Shown one piece after another: positions 54,059-64,000 of a stretch of DNA of 64,000 bases. Position 1 is the first letter of the stretch. Each line of letters begins with the position of its first letter. The stretch spans positions 1 to 64,000 of the forward strand of contig MU863906.1 in assembly GCA_033296885.1 (NCBI GenBank). Reading direction: 5' to 3'. Below the pieces are notes generated by a model, which saw only the letters and a program-made list of their open reading frames with translations, had not been told where the DNA came from and made no database searches. Made by a program: the position numbers and the translations under genes. The stretch comes from Triangularia verruculosa (Eukaryota > Ascomycota > Sordariomycetes > Sordariales > Podosporaceae).

Positions 54059-55316
54059 GAGAGCACATAGCACACGGCTAGGAAATAAAGATGTTCTGTG
54101 TTGCCTGTAACCCTTGACTAGTTTTTGATATTCGCCTTATTACTGTCAAATTTTGAAGCTCTACACCATGATTCAAGGCCTGTACAACTGACCAAGGTAG
54201 GTACCTAACTACATTGTAGCCTCAAAGCCTATCTCGACGCCTCAATGATTCGAAATTCTTATCATATTCAGAAAGCAAGACGCCACGACAAAATAAACTT
54301 TGTAGGAACGAAGCAACTCCGTATAGATTTCCCAACACGAAATCGCCCAGCTGTGAGTGACGTATAAACAGAATCTCTTGTGGACTTGCTCTTGTGGACT
54401 TGCTCTTGTGGACTTGCTCTTGTGGGCTTGCTCTTGTGAACGTCCTGGTGTGAACTTCCTCCTGTTACTATCCTATTCAACGCTGTGATCTGCGCCCCGA
54501 CCTTGTCATTTCGTTAGGTACCTCACGTCAGATATCTGACTCAGAAAGGAAATGATACCACTTTCAAAACCTCTCGATTCTCACCAACACCAATGCGGTG
54601 AGGTCACATTGGGCAACAACGGAGGCATCTCGAGCCAGAAGCAGGCTGAGTGACATTATGCGATGGTGAACTTCCTAGATGTCTCTGATAGTCCCACAAC
54701 GGAATATCTCCAGGCTTGCGGCAAGGTACGCCCGTAATGTTTGAACAGAGAGTGCCGCTGCTTGGGTCCCACGTCATACCAAGATTCCGGATGAGTTGAA
54801 GTGCGGTTGCTAACAAACCGCAATGTGAACAGTCAGGGCCCGATGAATGCAGAGAACAGAAATAAAGTTTCGGGTGGCATTATGTACTCAAATCTATGGC
54901 TTCACGCAGCCATCTAATGTGTAGGTAGTGGTAATCTTCATCTGCCTGCTTGTCTTCTTAACCGTCATCTTTTCAATATCATTCTCCCCGGAATCATCCC
55001 TGAAATCCAATTTAATAATCCACCCTGCCACAAACATTATTCCTCCTCCACGATTAAAAACAACGTAATTCGCCCAAAAGTGAAAAACAAGGACTTCTCA
55101 TCCCACGACCCAGATTGCAGTCTTGCCTGTCAGGTTGATGATGAATGAGCAAATTAGAAAAAGCTCAAAAGCAAAAGATGATGCTGCAGGGTATAAAACG
55201 CCCATCCCATGTGATGCTCCGGAAAATGTGATGTCGCACCCCAACCATGCTGTCCCAAAATGATGTTGCGCCGATCTGTGCAAATATACCAAAAAGAAAT
55301 TTCGTCTTCCCCGTCA
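54059..55316. other. Intergenic region
   Basis: Between convergent genes. Contains the 14-bp tandem repeat listed separately and AAGGTAGGTACCTAAC near 54195. No gene supported. Confidence 0.5.
54375..54438. repeat. 14-bp tandem repeat, about 4.5 units
   Basis: The unit CTCTTGTGGACTTG is repeated exactly three times from 54375, followed by a copy with one change (GGGCTTG) and a partial copy. It is outside any supported gene. Confidence 0.9.
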
Positions 55317-56186
55317 TCAACGGCGGCGGACGGTGAACAACCAAGTTCTCCATCCCTTTCTCGAATCTGAGCCTGCCTTCTCCTCCGCATCCTCCTCCGT
55401 GTCGAGATCAAGGCGATACCGGATCACGCTGCCCCTGTCGTCCTCGAAGCCAACCCGCCGCTTGCTAGTGGGCACCAAGCATTCTGGAACAACATGTCGC
55501 ATGACCCAACCGCGGACACCCTTGCTCGCCGCATCAATGGCCGCATACTCGAGTCGCCGCGTTTGGTCACTGGTCCAGTAATGTGTTGTCTGTGGGGGAG
55601 GCGGGTAAGTTGCGACCTCAGACTTGTGTGAGTAGTTGGCCTCCGCGCTCATGGGTGCTTCGTCAAAGGCGGCCGGCTCTGACGTGAATTGTGGCTGTGG
55701 AAACTGAAAGTATGTCACTTCCTGTTGCTGCACCTCCTCCGGCTGTCGGTAACCGCAGGTGGGCGAGGCAGATCGGCGACTGCTTCGTTGAAGTTGAGAA
55801 ACCGGCGCGGACCTGGGAGATCGTCTGGTCGCAGGCCTGACACGCTTCCGACCGCTTGAAGCCAGCGATGTTGTTGAGGCACCCTTGTGGTGAGAGGTGA
55901 ATGAATCTCTTGGGTTGATCGATTCGTAGCCCGAGTCCTGTCTTCTCATCTCCCAGGCTACTGGCGGTCTTTGACTTGTGGTGGGAACCGAAGTAGGGGC
56001 TGGCAAGCAGATAGGTGGTCGTGAGCTAGACTTTGGTGGTACTGACGGCGGGACCTCAGGCTCTACGAGGTCGAGGTCCTGAAAGCTGTGGTAGGTGGAG
56101 TGGCTGGACGCTTCCGACCGAGCGAAGCTGACCCGAGAGTCTGGGCGGTCGATCGACTCTCTCAAATGTAAAACAGCGGCAGCCAT
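55317..56186 (-). CDS. Conserved fungal protein of unknown function
   Basis: A 289-residue protein if translation starts at 56186 (MAAAVLHLRE); the frame is open to 56474, but that extension has a leader-like composition. The N-terminal two thirds are Ser/Pro/Arg-rich and probably disordered, with RRQDSGYESI and a basic patch GRKRVRPATRRSPRS. The C-terminal part is ordered and distinctive: TTHYWTSDQTRRLEYAAIDA, GVRGWVMRHVVPECLVP, KRRVGFEDDRGSV and an acidic segment before WRTWLF. Proteins with this C-terminal pattern are, to my knowledge, widespread and uncharacterised in Sordariomycetes. The good conservation fits the start of the core-genome side of the window. Confidence 0.7.
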   Translation of the reverse strand: MAAAVLHLRESIDRPDSRVSFARSEASSHSTYHSFQDLDLVEPEVPPSVPPKSSSRPPICLPAPTSVPTTSQRPPVAWEMRRQDSGYESINPRDSFTSHHKGASTTSLASSGRKRVRPATRRSPRSAPVSQLQRSSRRSASPTCGYRQPEEVQQQEVTYFQFPQPQFTSEPAAFDEAPMSAEANYSHKSEVATYPPPPQTTHYWTSDQTRRLEYAAIDAASKGVRGWVMRHVVPECLVPTSKRRVGFEDDRGSVIRYRLDLDTEEDAEEKAGSDSRKGWRTWLFTVRRR

Positions 56187-58596
56187 GATGTCGTCGTGAG
56201 GTCGAAAGTCTGGTACATTAGATTTTTGGGACAGATTCGGTGGGAAGTCTCCAAAAAGGCCAACCAGGGAAAATAAGCAACGGGACGGGAAGGCGGGAGA
56301 AGTATTCTTCTTGAATCCCTCACCGCGTGGAGCCCCGGCGCGGGTGTGGAGCGTCCCAGATCGGCGGTTGTCGCAGGGAGAAGTTCGAGCCCGCAGCCGA
56401 ATCAAGCTCAAGTTGCGGTCAGAGCCAACCGGGCCCGGTTGCCCCCTGTATTTTGGTGAAGCGGAAGTAAACAACCGGCCACCGAGTGGGTATAAGTGGG
56501 GCGGCGTGATGCTTGACCGACAGCGTCAACTGCAACAGTTTGGCACCACTGTTGACACCGCTGCTTGACCTGCAGCACGGCAAATAGAAAGCGTCACTTG
56601 CCCCCCAACCAGTCTTCTATTGGCAAGTCACACACACCCACAGATGCAGGTCCATGCACGCCTAGAGGAGGGGTTCCCACGACTGGGACGAAAGAAAACG
56701 TGTGTGCCGAGTCGAAAATAATCGCATGTGGGTTCCAGACCTCAACCCCATGTGAGTAGGAACACAGAATATTAACGCTTTGCGGGGGAATTATCCCAGT
56801 GGTCGAATCTAGGAGAAGGGTGCTGGCTTCGCAAGAGGCTGGGGTTCCGGGGATGCGTGGTTCGTGATGTATATGCGTTTCCCTTTTTGGCTTCTCCTGG
56901 AATGATTCCAGCCAGTCGGAAGTATTGTGGAAAATCTTGATTGAATTTCTGTTGAGATCGTGATACTTGTTTCTGGCGGTCAGTCGCTTGGATAGGGCGG
57001 TGACGGTGACGACCCCACTGTTGTGGCCCCACGTGGGGAACTTGGAGGGGTTGGAATCGGTGGGCGTTGGGCCACCGAATTGTCGGGAAAAAGAGAAGGC
57101 GCGTTGTTAGCGTTGGTAAAATAGAGGTGAATGTCTTGGGTGATGCTGTCACGGGTCCTTTGGAAGCAAACTAAAAGAGATAAAAGGGGATTTTGAGAAC
57201 AAAGTGAGCCAAATGTTGGAGTGCCGTCGAGTGAGTCCCGAGTGCTTGTTGGTCTACATACATGTACAGTAGACACGAGGGTTCGGGTTGTATGGCCGAT
57301 ACCGCTTCCAGATCAGATAGAAAAGCGGGAGGGGCCGCTGGAACGTGACCCGATATCCCGCCCGAGGTCCGGCTCGCCGTAGGGCAAAGGAAATCGAAGG
57401 CGTGGAAGCGTTACTTTTTTGCGTGGTAGCCGAATCACAAAGTATGACCGTTGCACCTCAAACGGCCCGGCCGTCGTTCAATCCCAGTCGAAGAGTTTTT
57501 CAAAGATATGACAAGACAAATTAAGGGGATGCGAGTAATGCGCACACTTGGTGATATTTCAGCTCCTCTATGTTTGGCGATATAGACGGCATTTACGTAT
57601 GTGGCTGGCGAGCTGAAGGACGATCATATGCGTGAATGCGGCGCACCTGTGCCCTCTGTCTAACACACCTTTTCCCATCACAGCCCTCCCTCGCATGTCT
57701 GCGGCCTATTTTTGACCACCGAGCATGTGGTTCCATCGGATGAGGGGCACACGGAACGAGCTGGTGGTGAGGCGCACATTTTTCACATGCCAGCGAGACT
57801 CGACCAAGCACATCATGCTTCTTGTCGAAATCATGTCTTCCAATCAACGGGCCTGTGTTCCGAACACTGAAACTTGAGGGATAGACGAGACAACGATATT
57901 CGTGAATGGTTCCGACGGACAGGCCAATCAGGTGAGTAGGGCTTAAGTTTCGCGACTTTCGCCGGTCCGTCCGAGACTTCTGCCAGGTGATGCTAATTGT
58001 GCACCTACTGCCACCAAAATGTGGCTTGGAGCAGGTGACACTCTTGCCAAGACTTTGCTACCTATCTACCATGCCGCAAATCTGTTCCTGAATATCCAGC
58101 TGTCCAGAAAGCACCGACAAGCTTCTCACTTCCAACATCCCCCATCTCGTTCTTTGTTTCTGACGTGGGGGTACACGGGGGCGGATGGGGATTGGTGGGG
58201 GTCAATCTCATTGTTTTATGGATTCAGGAATTGTCGGCATCTCATGGAGCCGAACAGAAGATAAGCAGTATGTTGTTTCGACTCTTTGTCTGAACAATCA
58301 CAATGGTATTGTCAATGAAGGTCCCCATTTTGTATTAAAGGCGTGGACCGCTCTACCGTAAAGGAAATCTCGAAACATCATCATCATCCATCGTATCAGT
58401 TTCTCGACACTTTGACACCGTCGAGGGTTCTTCCAACAAGGTCGTTTGCTCAATTCACTGTACACAGCGCCTGGAGTGCTATTGAATACACACAGAATAG
58501 GCAAGCAAAACAACCCCCCCCAAAACCTTGTTCGCGAGAGTCTTCGACCAGGTCAGGTGTCCAGAGAAATTTATACACACACACGACTCCACCATC
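56187..58596. other. Long intergenic region
   Basis: Minus-strand frames at 56772-57276 (Pro/Ser-rich) and 57593-57847 have no recognisable features. The left end is the promoter side of the 55317-56186 gene and the right end the promoter and leader of the 58597 gene. Nothing else is seen. Confidence 0.4.
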
Positions 58597-59115
58597 ATGT
58601 CGATCAAAGATCTGGTTAGCACTCTTTGGGAGATGTTCATGGGACCTGACTCAGTCCCCCTTCTAGATGAGACCGACTCCGTCACTGCCACGACGCCTGT
58701 CGAGCAGTTTCTCACTTACGGAGCCAGCACCTCCTACTCAGCCCGTGATGATCCATCGGTAAGTACAGTTGCAAAGGCTGAGTACGACTGGTACAATTGG
58801 CTGCATGCTCCTACTGTTAATCCCGCCCATCTCTCCAATGCCTTTGAAGGAGGCCACGCTGCAGGCAGCGCCTTCTCGACCTCCTCTTCTCTGGGCTACA
58901 TTGACATGGCCCCCAAGTATGACGATGACTTCGAGAGATTTCCAACTAATCCCTATGACGTTGCTCAAGAGTCCAAATACCAACATGACTTCTGGGCCAA
59001 GCATTGTCCAGAATCTGAGACTTTGTTCGTCAGACGCTCTACCCGAATTGCTGCTCATCGTAATCCGTCTTCTGAGGCTTCTATCTCTCCTAGGGGTTCG
59101 GTATATTTTACCTGA
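58597..59115 (+). CDS. Small protein of unknown function
   Basis: A 172-residue protein from the ATG at 58597 (CACCATCATGTCG context). It contains MSIKDLVSTLWEMFMGPDS, a Ser/Thr-rich stretch, YDWYNWLHAP, and a basic VRRSTRIAAHRNPSS near the end. There is no signal peptide or membrane segment. A GTAAGT sequence at 58759 looks like a donor site, but the frame through it reads as normal protein, so an unspliced gene is preferred. No family recognised. Confidence 0.5.
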   Translation: MSIKDLVSTLWEMFMGPDSVPLLDETDSVTATTPVEQFLTYGASTSYSARDDPSVSTVAKAEYDWYNWLHAPTVNPAHLSNAFEGGHAAGSAFSTSSSLGYIDMAPKYDDDFERFPTNPYDVAQESKYQHDFWAKHCPESETLFVRRSTRIAAHRNPSSEASISPRGSVYFT

Positions 59116-59294
59116 ACCGTAAATCAATCATACTAACGCACCATACTAATACACAAAATCTTGCACTCCTTTTCAACTCAACCCTGTTTACCTAATTGCC
59201 TCCTTTGTGCCGTGATTCTTCTCTCAATTACACCTCCTTTGTGTACCCTACCTCCCATCCACCTGGCATCAAATCGGACCATTCACGATTCAAA

Positions 59295-59386
59295 TCGGGT
59301 ATGGTGTAGCGGTAACATCGTTGACTCTCACTTCTCAGAAGTGTCTGTTCTCTCAACAGCCCCGGGTTCGACTCCCGGTATCCGAG
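59295..59386 (+). tRNA. tRNA-Glu(CTC) with a 21-nt intron
   Basis: The acceptor stem pairs TCGGGTA with TATCCGA (one G-T pair), followed by discriminator G. The D-arm is GTGT...ACAT, the anticodon stem GTTGA/TCAAC, and the T-arm CCGGG TTCGACT CCCGG. The anticodon CTC is at 59327-59329. An intron of 21 nt (59331-59351) sits one base 3' of the anticodon, the canonical position. A run of seven T about 5 bp after the gene is a Pol III terminator. Confidence 0.93.
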
Positions 59387-59705
59387 TCCATTTTTTTGCA
59401 GCTCTTATCATAAGTTCCCCTCCTTAGGAGTTTCTTAGCTAGAACTCCCTACTGTCAGTATTTCTTTTGTCCTTAGGTACCTGGTAATATCTGCTGTGGA
59501 ACACTACGAATAGATTTGCTCATTACCATGACCGCCCACTGGCAGGGTTCAGAGGACTCTATCTGGGCACTATAACGGCAACGTGCTCCTGCAAATTGTT
59601 CGACATGTGTCCACGAGATACCGCCGCCCTCTCCCAACTTCCCAGAGCTCAAAGTCCATACTTATAGCCATCAAGCTTCCGCCGTGTCCTTTGAGGCAAC
59701 CTGTC
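59387..59705. other. Spacer between tRNA-Glu and the MFS gene
   Basis: Starts with TCCA and a run of seven T, the expected Pol III terminator. No gene seen in the remainder, which includes the likely 3' end of the MFS transcript. Confidence 0.55.
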
Positions 59706-61355
59706 TCAAGATCTCTCCTGTCGCCAAGTCATGCCCTTCCAGAGGCTGATGTAGACCGAAGTAATCCCAGTAAATCCAACAAACAGAGAAAACATGGTGA
59801 AATACCAACCTCTACCGACTGCATCGACAAGTGGCTGCAGTACCAAAGCAGAGATAGCACTCAGTCCGCACCGGGCGATCTGTCCGGAAGCGTAGGCACT
59901 GCTTGAGCTATTGGGGAAGATGTCCACCAGCAACGCGCTCGCAGTATGGCTCATGATTGTCGACAGAGTACAAGCCAGGAACTGCATGATCAGAGGAACA
60001 GCAGGGTGTACTCTGTTCTGCACAACCCATCCGTAGCCGGCAACGACCCCCATCTCTGCCACCACCCAAGGAACGTAACGTCGATACCGTGCCTTCTCGA
60101 TCGGGAAGTTTTCCAGGTCGTTCCCCTTCGCTTTGCTCTTACGATTCGGGTCTAGACCGGACTGAATGGCCACTTTGGCATAGTGATGATCGATGACTTT
60201 CCCTGCAATAATCCCACCGATGGTCATTCCTGCGAGGCCAGGGAGAAATGACAGCCCAATGAAGAGGGGGTTGTATCCATAGATCTCGTCAAATATTGTC
60301 GGGATGGCCACCTGAAATGTGTAGTATACGCAGTAACTGGATGCAATCATCCACAGTACGGCTGCCGCGTCGGGATAGAAGATGATTCTCAAGGACGCGA
60401 AAACCGCCATTGGATCCCACACCACCTTCACCCGTGCTGCTCCTGATACACTTCTATTATTCTGCTCAATATCGTTGCCTCCGTTCTTCTTTTCCCTCCC
60501 TTTACCAAGATATGACCCCCAAGACCTCCGCCACAGCCCATTCACTTCCCTCCCACCGTTCCCAACCACCGCTCGCCCCGTTTCCGGCAGCCAAAACCCC
60601 GTCACCAGAAGTCCCACCACTGCAATCATCAGCAACCCCCAAAACACCCACACATACCCTCCCGTCCCCAATGCTAGCCCCCCAGCAATCACCGGTCCGG
60701 CTGCACTCAGCCCGTTGCAGAAACTCAACATCGGACCTAGCATCCTTCCCCGGTCCGACACAGGTGCAACATCAGCTATTATCCCGTATCCGAGTGCCGG
60801 TATGGCACTCCCCCCTAGACTTTGGACCGCTCTCATGGCGATAAGAACCCCATAGCTCTGTCTTTCGGGGCCAAAGCTGCTGTTGAGTGATAATCCGAGA
60901 CTGCCAAGGGCATACAGGGCGATGAGACAGAGAAGAACGGGGCGGCGACCGATGGCGGGGGAGTCGGCGAGGGAGGCGAAGAAGCCGGGTGAGATGGCTT
61001 GGCAGATGGCGTAGACTGTTACCGTGAGGTTGATTGATTGGATGGAGACCGAAAAGCCGGTTGAGAGCATGGGGATGAGGGGAAAATAGATCGTTGCGGT
61101 CAAAGCTGGGGATTGGGTCAGTGAGGGCGCCTCTCGTGAGTGAGGGTTGGAGAGCTATTGCTTACTGGAGAGAGTAAGGAGGAAGCCGAGGAGATAGGGA
61201 AGCGGTTTGAGAAATGACCGGGGGAAGAGAGTGTAATCCTCTTCTTCCGAGGTAGCCGAGTCATTCTTATCGGTGGTAATGGTGGTAGTTTCCTCCTTCA
61301 GCGAGTCTAAGTCCTGAGATACAGCAATGGCCTCTGCGATTTGCTGTGCGCCCAT
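59706..61355 (-). CDS. Major facilitator superfamily transporter, DHA1 type
   Basis: Exon 1 (61166-61355) starts MGAQQIAEAIAV, with an acidic cytosolic N-terminus and the first membrane helix. A 59-bp intron (61106-61164, GTAAGC...CTGAC...CCCAG) joins in phase to exon 2 (59706-61105), giving 529 residues. TIYFPLIPMLST, loop 2-3 motif LADSPAIGRRPVLL, and antiporter-type motif C (GLSAAGPVIAGGLA) are typical of drug:H+ antiporters with 12 helices. A long charged central loop separates the halves (residues about 250-300). Related fungal proteins are plasma-membrane exporters of small molecules and drugs (Qdr/Dtr-like); the substrate here cannot be told. It lies 341 bp downstream of the fructosamine kinase on the same strand. 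Confidence 0.88.
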
Positions 61356-61696
61356 TCTCAAGGTGAAGTCAGGTATGTGAAATATGCTGCAAGGTAAAAA
61401 GTTGTACAGAGTTATTTAAGATGTCACTTTTGAATGACCGTCAACCTTGAAAGTGGAGGTCGTGGATAATGCTTCGCGCCCCTCACGCCAGATGAAAATA
61501 CTTCCGAAATCGGGCTAGGATGAACAGTGTGAGTTGCACTTTGGCAGCCAACAGTCTGGATGCTTGCAGCCATGGAACCTTTCTGCATTATGCATAGATC
61601 CCGGACTCAGTACCTGCACCACTTTGCTAATAGAAACCATGGATCATGGTTTATCATCTGGTTTCAGTCTAATTCGGACTACAGACATTCAATCTT
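61356..61696. other. Spacer between two minus-strand genes
   Basis: Contains the 3' end of the kinase transcript and the promoter of the MFS gene. No other feature recognised. Confidence 0.5.
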
Positions 61697-63060
61697 TCAA
61701 ATAAGCCCTTCAGCAAGATGGGGCACAATACAGGCACCTGTGATCGATGGGTCGATGTTGGGGTTATATCTCTCGAGGCCAGTAACAGGGGCGTACTTTT
61801 CGATGAGATACAGCATATTGTTGTACGCTCTGTCAACCGAGTTAGCTGAAAAAATCAATTTGATAGTTACATGAGTGCCTGATGGGTTCATCACTCACGT
61901 TTGTCTCAGAGAGCTGTTTGGGTGACCCGCAGAATAGTTGATGGCTCCCTTGAGGCTGTAGAGCCTGTTGCGGTCGTCAAACTCTCCCTCAGGTTCCGCA
62001 GGTGGGTAATGCTTCTTGTAGTGCTCCGTGTATGCCTTGTCCCGAAACACTGAAGTGAACTCGCATCTCCAGTGTCCAAGCTCCATCTCGTTGTGGGCGA
62101 AATACGATCCAGCATCGAAAAGAAGGGACTTGTTGGTTTTCTCATCGATTCCCATGTTGCCTTCCCACAGATCCCCATGTATTATACATGGCTTGATCCT
62201 TTCGCCTTCTGAATCCTTGAGGTTTTCCAAAAGTCGAGGAATGACAGCATCGGCCACTTGTTTTGTAGCAAGCTCCAGCTCGGGCCATGATCCGTTCGCC
62301 TCGACATCGAGTTTGCAGACACCAAGCAGTAGTTTTCGGTAGAATGTCGCCCAGCTTTCTTCCCAGTCAACAGTATGGGCCGTTTTGCCATCGCAGGTTG
62401 TCACAGGGAAGCCAAATTTCCCGGTTGGTGATCGACTTTGTTTGTGCATTTTGGCGAGTCTCCCCGTCCATTCGACAGGATCTGGAGGCGTGTTTACGTC
62501 CTAATATTGCATAAGCTCATGGTTGCGCTACAACTTGGAAGGGGGACCAACCATATCTACGAATTCGGAGAGATAGAAGTATGCGTCTGAGGCTTGTTTG
62601 TAGTTGCCGAAGCCAACAGGTTTTGGTATGAAGTCTGGCATCAAGTCATAGATCATTTTAGACGACACTGCTTCGCCATTCAACATTATCCGGCCGTGTT
62701 CACCGTAAGCCACCTGCAGCATGGAATAAATTATCAGCTTGGCTGGTTGTGAAGATTAGGGGAGGGTCTCGTGAGACTGACCTTGATGAAGTACTCCTTC
62801 TGGGCACCAGCAGAGTCTCGAGCTCTGATTCGGCCAGTGGCTGTGTATGCACTAACCCCAGACCTTTCGACCGAGGTAAACTCAATACCCCTGGGTAGAA
62901 CTGGAAGAAGACATCTTTGTTAACACGGCTTTGCGATCACATGTGCTAGTAGACCCCTACACTTTGACACGGCTTCTTCGTCCATGGGAAATACACCTCC
63001 AAGTCGAGCAATAATTTCCTTGATACTGTCCGACTTCGAAATGTGCTCAGGAGTGGCCAT
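61697..63060 (-). CDS. Fructosamine/ketosamine-3-kinase family protein, five exons
   Basis: Exons 62963-63060, 62782-62890, 62552-62713, 61899-62500 and 61697-61829 join to 1104 bp, 367 residues, with no break. The introns are 51-72 bp with GT...AG ends. The protein has AGAQKEYFIK (candidate ATP-binding Lys), EFTSVERSGVSAYTATGRI early on, PDPVEWTGRLAKMHK, the catalytic HGDLWEGN and the metal-binding LLFDAGSYFAHNEME. These are hallmarks of the fructosamine kinase family, which phosphorylates ketoamines on glycated proteins or small molecules so that they break down. Length is normal for the family. It is probably cytosolic; there is no signal peptide. First intron ends are the least certain (GTGTAG donor at 62962, CCCAG acceptor at 62891). 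Confidence 0.85.
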
Positions 63061-63659
63061 GATGACTGGTCTGTTGTATTGACTGTCTCGGATACTAGCG
63101 CTCACCTGAGAGTGTCTTGGGAACTCGGTCGTTTTGAGGATGCAGGGGCAGCCAAGCCATTAATGACTGGAATCAACGAACCTGTTTACTTATCAGAGGC
63201 AGAGCTCTAGTGACGAGCCTGTGGTCTCATGCATGTCGCACAGTATGAGCGGTGAGCGAACCAATAAGACTTCTCGGATCTGCAGGCCGTCAATGGGGCC
63301 GGGCACCCCGCTTTTGGTGTGCTCGTCGTGGAGATGGGGCTGTGACTCCACGAGGGTTAGATAGGCACCCAACCTCCTGTCCACTGGAACCTCGAACGAA
63401 TAATCCTGTTTGCTTCTTGGACATCAGAAACACCTTAATGGTCTTGATGTGACGGAAGAACTAAGTGTTGGAGCCCCGGACGCGTATTTGATCGGTAGCT
63501 ACTGCGAAAAGGGCAAGACCCAGCTGACCCCAAATGGTTTGTGATCCCAAGAAGGCTCCTTCCTCATACCCCCAGGCCGTCTGTGCATTTTCCAACGTGG
63601 ACATTGCTCCAACACTCCACAGTGTACATGGCACTCAGCTGATACATTCTACTCTGCAG
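63061..63659. other. Intergenic region, likely 5' part of the next gene
   Basis: Between divergent genes. A first exon of the hydrolase gene to the right may be here, since that gene enters the window through an acceptor-like CTCTGCAG at 63659. No ATG-containing exon could be chosen with confidence. Confidence 0.4.
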
Positions 63660-64000
63660 TTCAAAAAACACTTCTCTTTTCGCAGAAAGCCAAACGCCCC
63701 CGAAGATGAGCAAAATGAGACATCAGATGTTCCAAAGGCGCAGTCGGATGAGCCTCCTTCTCGGCTCTCACTATTCGGCAGAGCTGCATCTTCGACAACC
63801 TTTGGCCGCCAGCTGACATCTTCGTCAACTGCCGCTGTCGCTCCGACATCCGATGTTTCAGCACATGATCCTCTTGGACTCAAGGTTGTGTACCGGCCAT
63901 CTGAAGAGAGGGTAGCCGACATCATCTTTGTCCATGGATTGGGAGGAAGTAGTATAATGACATGGTCTAAGAACAGAGACATGGAGTTATTCTGGCCGGC
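63660..64000 (+). CDS. N-terminal part of an alpha/beta-hydrolase (lipase-like) protein, cut by window edge
   Basis: An exon starting after CTCTGCAG (63652-63659) reads open to the end of the window. It encodes a basic, Ser-rich leader (KKHFSFRRKPNAPEDEQ...RLSLFGRAAS) and then LGLKVVYRPSEER, ADIIFVHGLGGSS and MTWSKNRDMELFWP. This is the beginning of the lipase/DUF676-like hydrolase domain found in fungal single proteins and as the N-terminal module of many fungal NLR-like proteins. The rest is outside the window, so the full architecture is unknown. A broken gene with the same domain type is at 48.0-51.1 kb. Confidence 0.7.

Noticed and set aside
54375..54438. Short repeats as a possible CRISPR array
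   Set aside because: 14-bp units directly abut without spacers, and the host is a fungus; it is a simple tandem repeat.
58760..58870. Intron starting at the GTAAGT in the 58597 gene
   Set aside because: The frame through it encodes normal-looking protein and no acceptor with a good branch site is clearly better; left as a possibility in the feature note.
59706..61103. Single-exon MFS gene starting at 61103
   Set aside because: The frame begins with TTG there; exon 1 at 61166-61355 joins in phase and supplies the ATG and first helix.

Overview
The window is nuclear DNA of a filamentous ascomycete (Pezizomycotina, probably Sordariomycetes). The evidence is short 50-90 bp introns with GT...CTRAC...AG signals, CACC/CATC-ATG start contexts, fungal protein families (GH71, LysM, fungal MFS, fructosamine kinase, seven-helix membrane proteins) and clear signs of repeat-induced point mutation (RIP). 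RIP shows as LTRs that differ almost only by G-to-A and C-to-T, and as pseudogenes broken only by TAG/TAA codons where CAG, CAA or TGG is expected. No species is claimed.

Layout. (1) 1-811: AT-rich, RIP-mutated retroelement tail ending in an LTR (482-811). (2) 1.2-26 kb: an accessory region dominated by a minus-strand array of related but strongly diverged small C2H2 zinc-finger genes (5277-6365, 7445-9226, 14121-15071, 16390-16705, 17855-18670, 24482-25951). It also holds two genes sharing a PSAxHL helix motif (20115-20447 plus strand, 22388-23179 minus strand) and a probable decayed relative (12313-13063). (3) 27.7-35 kb: unknown helical proteins, an AT-hook protein with a C-terminal cysteine module (29785-30972), and RIP-damaged remnants of similar sequences. 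(4) 35.3-45 kb: a 6-kb RIP-killed gene encoding a GH71 alpha-1,3-glucanase, cysteine modules and a killer-toxin-like chitinase-type C-terminal region. A divergent, apparently intact LysM gene lies beside it and carries the same cysteine modules. (5) 46408-46740: a solo LTR with intact 5-bp target duplications, a less mutated copy of the LTR at 482-811. (6) 48-51 kb: a broken hydrolase-TPR (NLR-like) gene. (7) 52-64 kb: a more ordinary region with a seven-helix membrane protein, a conserved fungal protein of unknown function, a small unknown protein, tRNA-Glu(CTC) with an intron, a two-exon MFS transporter, a five-exon fructosamine kinase, and the start of another hydrolase-type gene cut by the right edge.

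How the parts fit. The left two thirds look like a fast-evolving, transposon- and RIP-affected compartment, and the right 10 kb like conserved core genome. The most unusual features are the zinc-finger array, which looks like a local lineage-specific expansion of putative DNA-binding proteins with Gln/Pro-rich tails, and the divergent LysM / GH71-killer-toxin pair, in which one partner has been inactivated by point mutation alone.
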